The notes under the pieces were generated by a model that was not told where the DNA came from, made no database searches, and saw nothing but the letters and a program-made list of their open reading frames with translations. 64,000 nt of DNA from JAIBJN01 sp963775395 (GTDB lineage Bacteria; Actinomycetota; Thermoleophilia; Gaiellales; Gaiellaceae). Position numbers and translations under genes: made by a program. The stretch is taken from positions 1 through 64,000 of the forward strand of contig CAVZIX010000018.1 in the NCBI GenBank assembly GCA_963775395.1, given 5' to 3'. This document shows positions 61,293 through 64,000 of the stretch, piece by piece (position 1 is the first letter of the stretch; each line of letters begins with the position of its first letter).

Positions 61293-62246
61293 CTACCCGG
61301 CGGATGATGACGCCGCGGCGAACAACTCGTGCTCCCGCTCCAGACCCTTGAGGCGGTATCGCCCGCGCGACTCGAACGCCAGCCCTGCTGCGCCCTCGGC
61401 TAAGTCGCGCGTGGTGCCGGACACGAGCACCTCGCCCGAGCCCGCCTCCGCCAGGATGCGATTGGCAACGTGGACCGCCAAACCCTGGACACCTTCGCCG
61501 GACAGCGCCACCTCGCCGCTGTGAACGCCGACGCGGATGGAGATCCGGATAGCCGCCAGGGCCTCGACGAGCTCCAGTCCGCTGCGGATCGCGCGCTCGG
61601 CGCCGTCGAACACGATGAGAAATGAATCCCCCGCGGTCTCGATCTCCCGGCCGCCGAAGCGGACGAGCACCGTGCGGACGACGTCTTCGTGCATCGCCGC
61701 GGTGCGCTTCCAGGCCGCGTCGCCCTTCGTTTGCGCGTGGACCGTGGAGTCGACGATGTCGGTAAACAGGATGGTGGCCATCACGCGTGCGTCGTTGCCC
61801 GCCTGCGGGTCGAACCCGGCGCCTCCAGCCCAGTCGACCATCACGAGCTCCTCCTCGCCCTCCACCCAGGTGACGTGGCCGGGTAGCAAGTCGAACACCT
61901 GGTTGGGCCCGATGACCACCTCGTCGCCCTCGTCGGTCCGGATGCCCATCCGTCCCCTCAGCACCACACCGCGGTGATACAGCTCGCACGAGGCAGTGCC
62001 GGCCACCGGCCGGCCGTGTTCCTCCCAGCTCCAGCCCGGCTGCAGGACGTGGCGGGTGACCACCGTTCCGGCCAGCCGCACCTGGTGGCTCTCACCCAAC
62101 GGACTGGTCACCACCGCCTCGGGCTCGCCGAGGTCGCGGACCTCGACCGGGCTCACGGTGAACCCGCCAGCCGGCACTCCGTGCCCCCGCGCATCACAGT
62201 GAGACGGTAGCGCTTTGGGCCTTCGGGAGTCGATGTTGACGGGCAC
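61293..62246 (-). CDS. Cupin-like domain fused to a class III adenylate/guanylate cyclase domain
   Basis: A 317-residue fusion. Residues ~35-145 look like a cupin sensor (VLQPGWSWEEHGRPVAGTAS, HRGVVLRGRMGIRTDEGDEV, VFDLLPGHVTWVEGEEEL). Residues ~155-315 are a class III cyclase: TILFTDIVDSTVHA with metal Asp D163, FGGREIETAGDSFLIVFDG with the second metal Asp, and ISIRVGVHSGEVAL. It may make cAMP or cGMP in response to a ligand bound by the cupin. A GTG within the first 31 residues could be the true start. Confidence 0.82.
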   Translation of the reverse strand: MPVNIDSRRPKALPSHCDARGHGVPAGGFTVSPVEVRDLGEPEAVVTSPLGESHQVRLAGTVVTRHVLQPGWSWEEHGRPVAGTASCELYHRGVVLRGRMGIRTDEGDEVVIGPNQVFDLLPGHVTWVEGEEELVMVDWAGGAGFDPQAGNDARVMATILFTDIVDSTVHAQTKGDAAWKRTAAMHEDVVRTVLVRFGGREIETAGDSFLIVFDGAERAIRSGLELVEALAAIRISIRVGVHSGEVALSGEGVQGLAVHVANRILAEAGSGEVLVSGTTRDLAEGAAGLAFESRGRYRLKGLEREHELFAAASSSAG

Positions 62247-62478
62247 GGAGCGGATCCTCCGACCCGCGGATTAGTAGTGGACGACGGTGGGGTCGCGTCT
62301 CTTGGCTAAGGGCTGGCGAAGCCGCATAGCTAGAGGAACTGCTTCGAGTCTTATGCCGGGGCCGCGACCTCTCTCATAGTCATCTCATCTGGTCGTCCTA
62401 TCTTGCCGATAACCCAAGGGCCGGGACCCGTTCTCTCATGGGTGCCAAGCTCGCCGTCGAGCCCGGGAAGGAGGAGGT

Positions 62479-62817
62479 TTGGCGATCACGACCATGGTGG
62501 ACACGGGGGTTCTGCCCGAGGTGCAGTCCCTGGCGGAGCCCGACCCGGTGCTCCTTCGCGCGGCGGAGATCGTGCGGGAGCGGGGTCTGTGCCAGGGACC
62601 CTGGAGAGCCGGCGGGCCGCTTTGCGCAGCAGGCGCGGTCGGTGAGGCCGGGAGCGACCTCGGGCTTCCCCGGGCGGAGATGGAGGCTCGCGTGCTTCGG
62701 TTCGCACACGCCCTGGGCGGCTCAGCCGTCAGCGACGTGCACGGCTGGAACGACGCGTCCGGACGAACCGCCGGGGACGTGGCGGAGGCCCTGGAGCGAG
62801 CCGCCTACGAGTTCTGA
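62479..62817 (+). CDS. Small conserved protein, DUF6197-like
   Basis: A 112-residue protein. The pattern LLRAAEIVRERGLCQGPWRA, then GGPLCAAGAVGEAG, HGWNDASGRTAGDVAEALE resembles DUF6197 proteins of Actinobacteria. Function unknown. TTG 62479 follows GGAGGAGG closely; ATG 62494 is the alternative start. Confidence 0.65.
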   Translation: MAITTMVDTGVLPEVQSLAEPDPVLLRAAEIVRERGLCQGPWRAGGPLCAAGAVGEAGSDLGLPRAEMEARVLRFAHALGGSAVSDVHGWNDASGRTAGDVAEALERAAYEF

Positions 62818-62838
62818 CCCTTGAGCCCTGCGTCAGAA

Positions 62839-64000
62839 TCACGCCGCGTCGAGGCGGGAGGACAGTCGACCCTTCCCGAAGCGGAGGTAGAGAGAGGGGA
62901 CGACGAACAGATTGAGCAGCGTGGAGGTGAAGAGCCCGCCGAGGACTACCACGGCCAGCGGGTGTTCGATCTCGTGGCCGGGACGATCGCCGGCGACGAC
63001 CAGAGGCAGGATGGCCAGTCCTGCTGCAAGCGTGGTCATGAGGATCGGCGCGAGGCGCTCTCGCGCCCCGCGCAGGACGAGCCCGCGACCGAACGTCTCG
63101 CCCTCGTGCTGCTCGAGATGCTGGAAATGGTTGATCATCAGGATCCCGTTGCGAGCGGCGATTCCGAAGACCGTGAAGAACCCGACGAGCGAGCCGAGCG
63201 AAAGCACGCCCCCACCGATGAACGCCGCCAGCAGGCCGCCCACGAGCGCCATCGGGAGAGTCAGGAAGGACATGGTCGCCAGGCGCCAGCTCCGGAAGGA
63301 CACCTGCAGGAGAAGGAAGATGGCGACCGCCGTACCGATCGAGAAGAGGAGCATGCGCCGCTGAGCGGCCTGGCGCTCCTTGTACTCGCCCAGCACCTCC
63401 GCGCTGTATCCGAGCGTGAAGTCCAGGTCCTCGACGCGATCCTCGACCTCGCGCGCCACCGAGCCCAGATCCCGCCCCTGGACGTTCGCGCTGACCTCCA
63501 GCCGCCGCGAGGCGTTCTCCCGCTCGATCGTGTTCGGAGTCGGGGCGACACGGACGGCGGCCAGCTGCTCCAGGGCAACCTGGCCGTCGCGCGGCGTGTC
63601 GATGGGGAGCGCGCGGATGTCCGTGAGGCTGTGTCGCGCCTCGGGTGTGCTCCAGAGGTGGACGTCGTACGCCTTGCCGCCCCGGTAGATGTCGCCGACC
63701 TCCTCGCTCGCCAGGAAAATTCCTGACGCCCGCCGGACCTCGCCCGGCTTGACGCCGTAGCGCTCGGCGGCCGCCAGGTCGACCTCGACTTCCACCTGGG
63801 GAACGTCGGCGTGCAGCTCGATCTTCGCCTCGACGAGGCCGTCGACCCCCTCCATTGTCTGCAGCACCTTCTCCGCCTCTTCCTGGAGGACGCCGAGGTC
63901 GTCGCCGAAGATACGCACGACGATCTCGTCGCTCGATCCGGTCAGCACCTCTCTGATCCGCTCCTTCAGATACGTCTGCACGTCCCGAACGAGCCCGGGA
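62839..64000 (-). CDS. CusA/CzcA-type heavy-metal RND efflux pump, C-terminal part
   Basis: The 3-prime ~385 codons of an RND permease; the rest lies beyond the window. Porter-domain elements (IVVRIFGDDLGVLQEEAEKV, VEAKIELHADVPQVEVEVDL) and the last group of helices (FSIGTAVAIFLLLQVSFRSW, GGVLSLGSLVGFFTVFGIAA, IAARNGILMINHFQHLEQHE) are typical of CusA/CzcA. It would export metal cations by proton antiport; in a monoderm or atypical envelope the periplasmic partners are unclear. Truncated by the sequence edge, not broken. Confidence 0.85.
   Translation of the reverse strand, partial: PGLVRDVQTYLKERIREVLTGSSDEIVVRIFGDDLGVLQEEAEKVLQTMEGVDGLVEAKIELHADVPQVEVEVDLAAAERYGVKPGEVRRASGIFLASEEVGDIYRGGKAYDVHLWSTPEARHSLTDIRALPIDTPRDGQVALEQLAAVRVAPTPNTIERENASRRLEVSANVQGRDLGSVAREVEDRVEDLDFTLGYSAEVLGEYKERQAAQRRMLLFSIGTAVAIFLLLQVSFRSWRLATMSFLTLPMALVGGLLAAFIGGGVLSLGSLVGFFTVFGIAARNGILMINHFQHLEQHEGETFGRGLVLRGARERLAPILMTTLAAGLAILPLVVAGDRPGHEIEHPLAVVVLGGLFTSTLLNLFVVPSLYLRFGKGRLSSRLDAA

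Overview
The window is GC-rich (about 70 percent by eye), densely packed chromosomal DNA with many GTG/TTG starts, frequent 4-bp stop/start overlaps (ATGA/GTGA) and starts lying just behind -10-like hexamers, as in leaderless mRNAs. Together with a NucS mismatch endonuclease, a KorAB 2-oxoacid:ferredoxin oxidoreductase and a CtaG-type oxidase assembly protein, this suggests an actinobacterium, probably a Thermoleophilia (Gaiellales/Solirubrobacterales) relative. The lineage is inferred from gene style and was not tested. No rRNA, CRISPR array, prophage or insertion sequence was recognised. Two tRNA genes are present: Pro-UGG and Gly-UCC.

Layout. 0.1-6.6 kb: an orphan hypothetical gene, a flippase-like membrane protein, and a minus-strand envelope operon (AI-2E permease, flippase-like protein, membrane-anchored alkaline-phosphatase-fold enzyme, small PLDc_N-like protein). 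6.7-17.9 kb: MFS exporter, universal stress protein, glutamate decarboxylase, YrhK-like protein, aldo/keto reductase, KorAB, a frameshifted secreted protein, an L,D-transpeptidase with GerMN domain, and a secreted protein. 18.1-26.8 kb: XRE-cupin regulator; a minus operon of GCS2-type ligase, peroxiredoxin and large membrane protein; small stress and hydrolase genes; Nudix, EamA, thioredoxin. 26.8-38.9 kb: an isoleucyl-tRNA synthetase with degenerate signatures, a 1313-residue multi-GAF histidine kinase with its receiver protein, a CAP-domain protein, two EamA transporters, tRNA-Pro, a lipoprotein, and a cyclase-receiver fusion ending in a long hairpin.

The centrepiece is 38.95-44.29 kb: an IclR regulator with a palindrome over its start codon, followed without gaps by a selenoprotein reductase operon of the glycine/sarcosine/betaine reductase family: GrdE-like, GrdB (in-frame UGA, Sec344), GrdC-like, a CQPC thioredoxin, and GrdA (in-frame UGA, Sec43). 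Automatic gene calling breaks both selenoproteins at the UGA. GrdD and a thioredoxin reductase are absent, and the GrdB redox motif is altered, so the chemistry may differ from the clostridial glycine reductase.

44.4-64 kb: CtaG and a small membrane protein, tRNA-Gly, a gene-poor patch, three small minus-strand genes (one a long Ala/Glu coiled coil with a SAP/Rho-N-like tail), a secreted M14 carboxypeptidase with a strong terminator, a secreted intradiol dioxygenase-like protein, a second AI-2E protein, a coiled-coil membrane protein coupled to a trypsin-like lipoprotein, a sulfatase-antiporter pair, cupin proteins, a frameshifted BBE-type flavoprotein, NucS, a cupin-cyclase fusion, a small DUF6197-like protein and the C-terminal part of a CusA/CzcA-type RND pump cut by the window edge.
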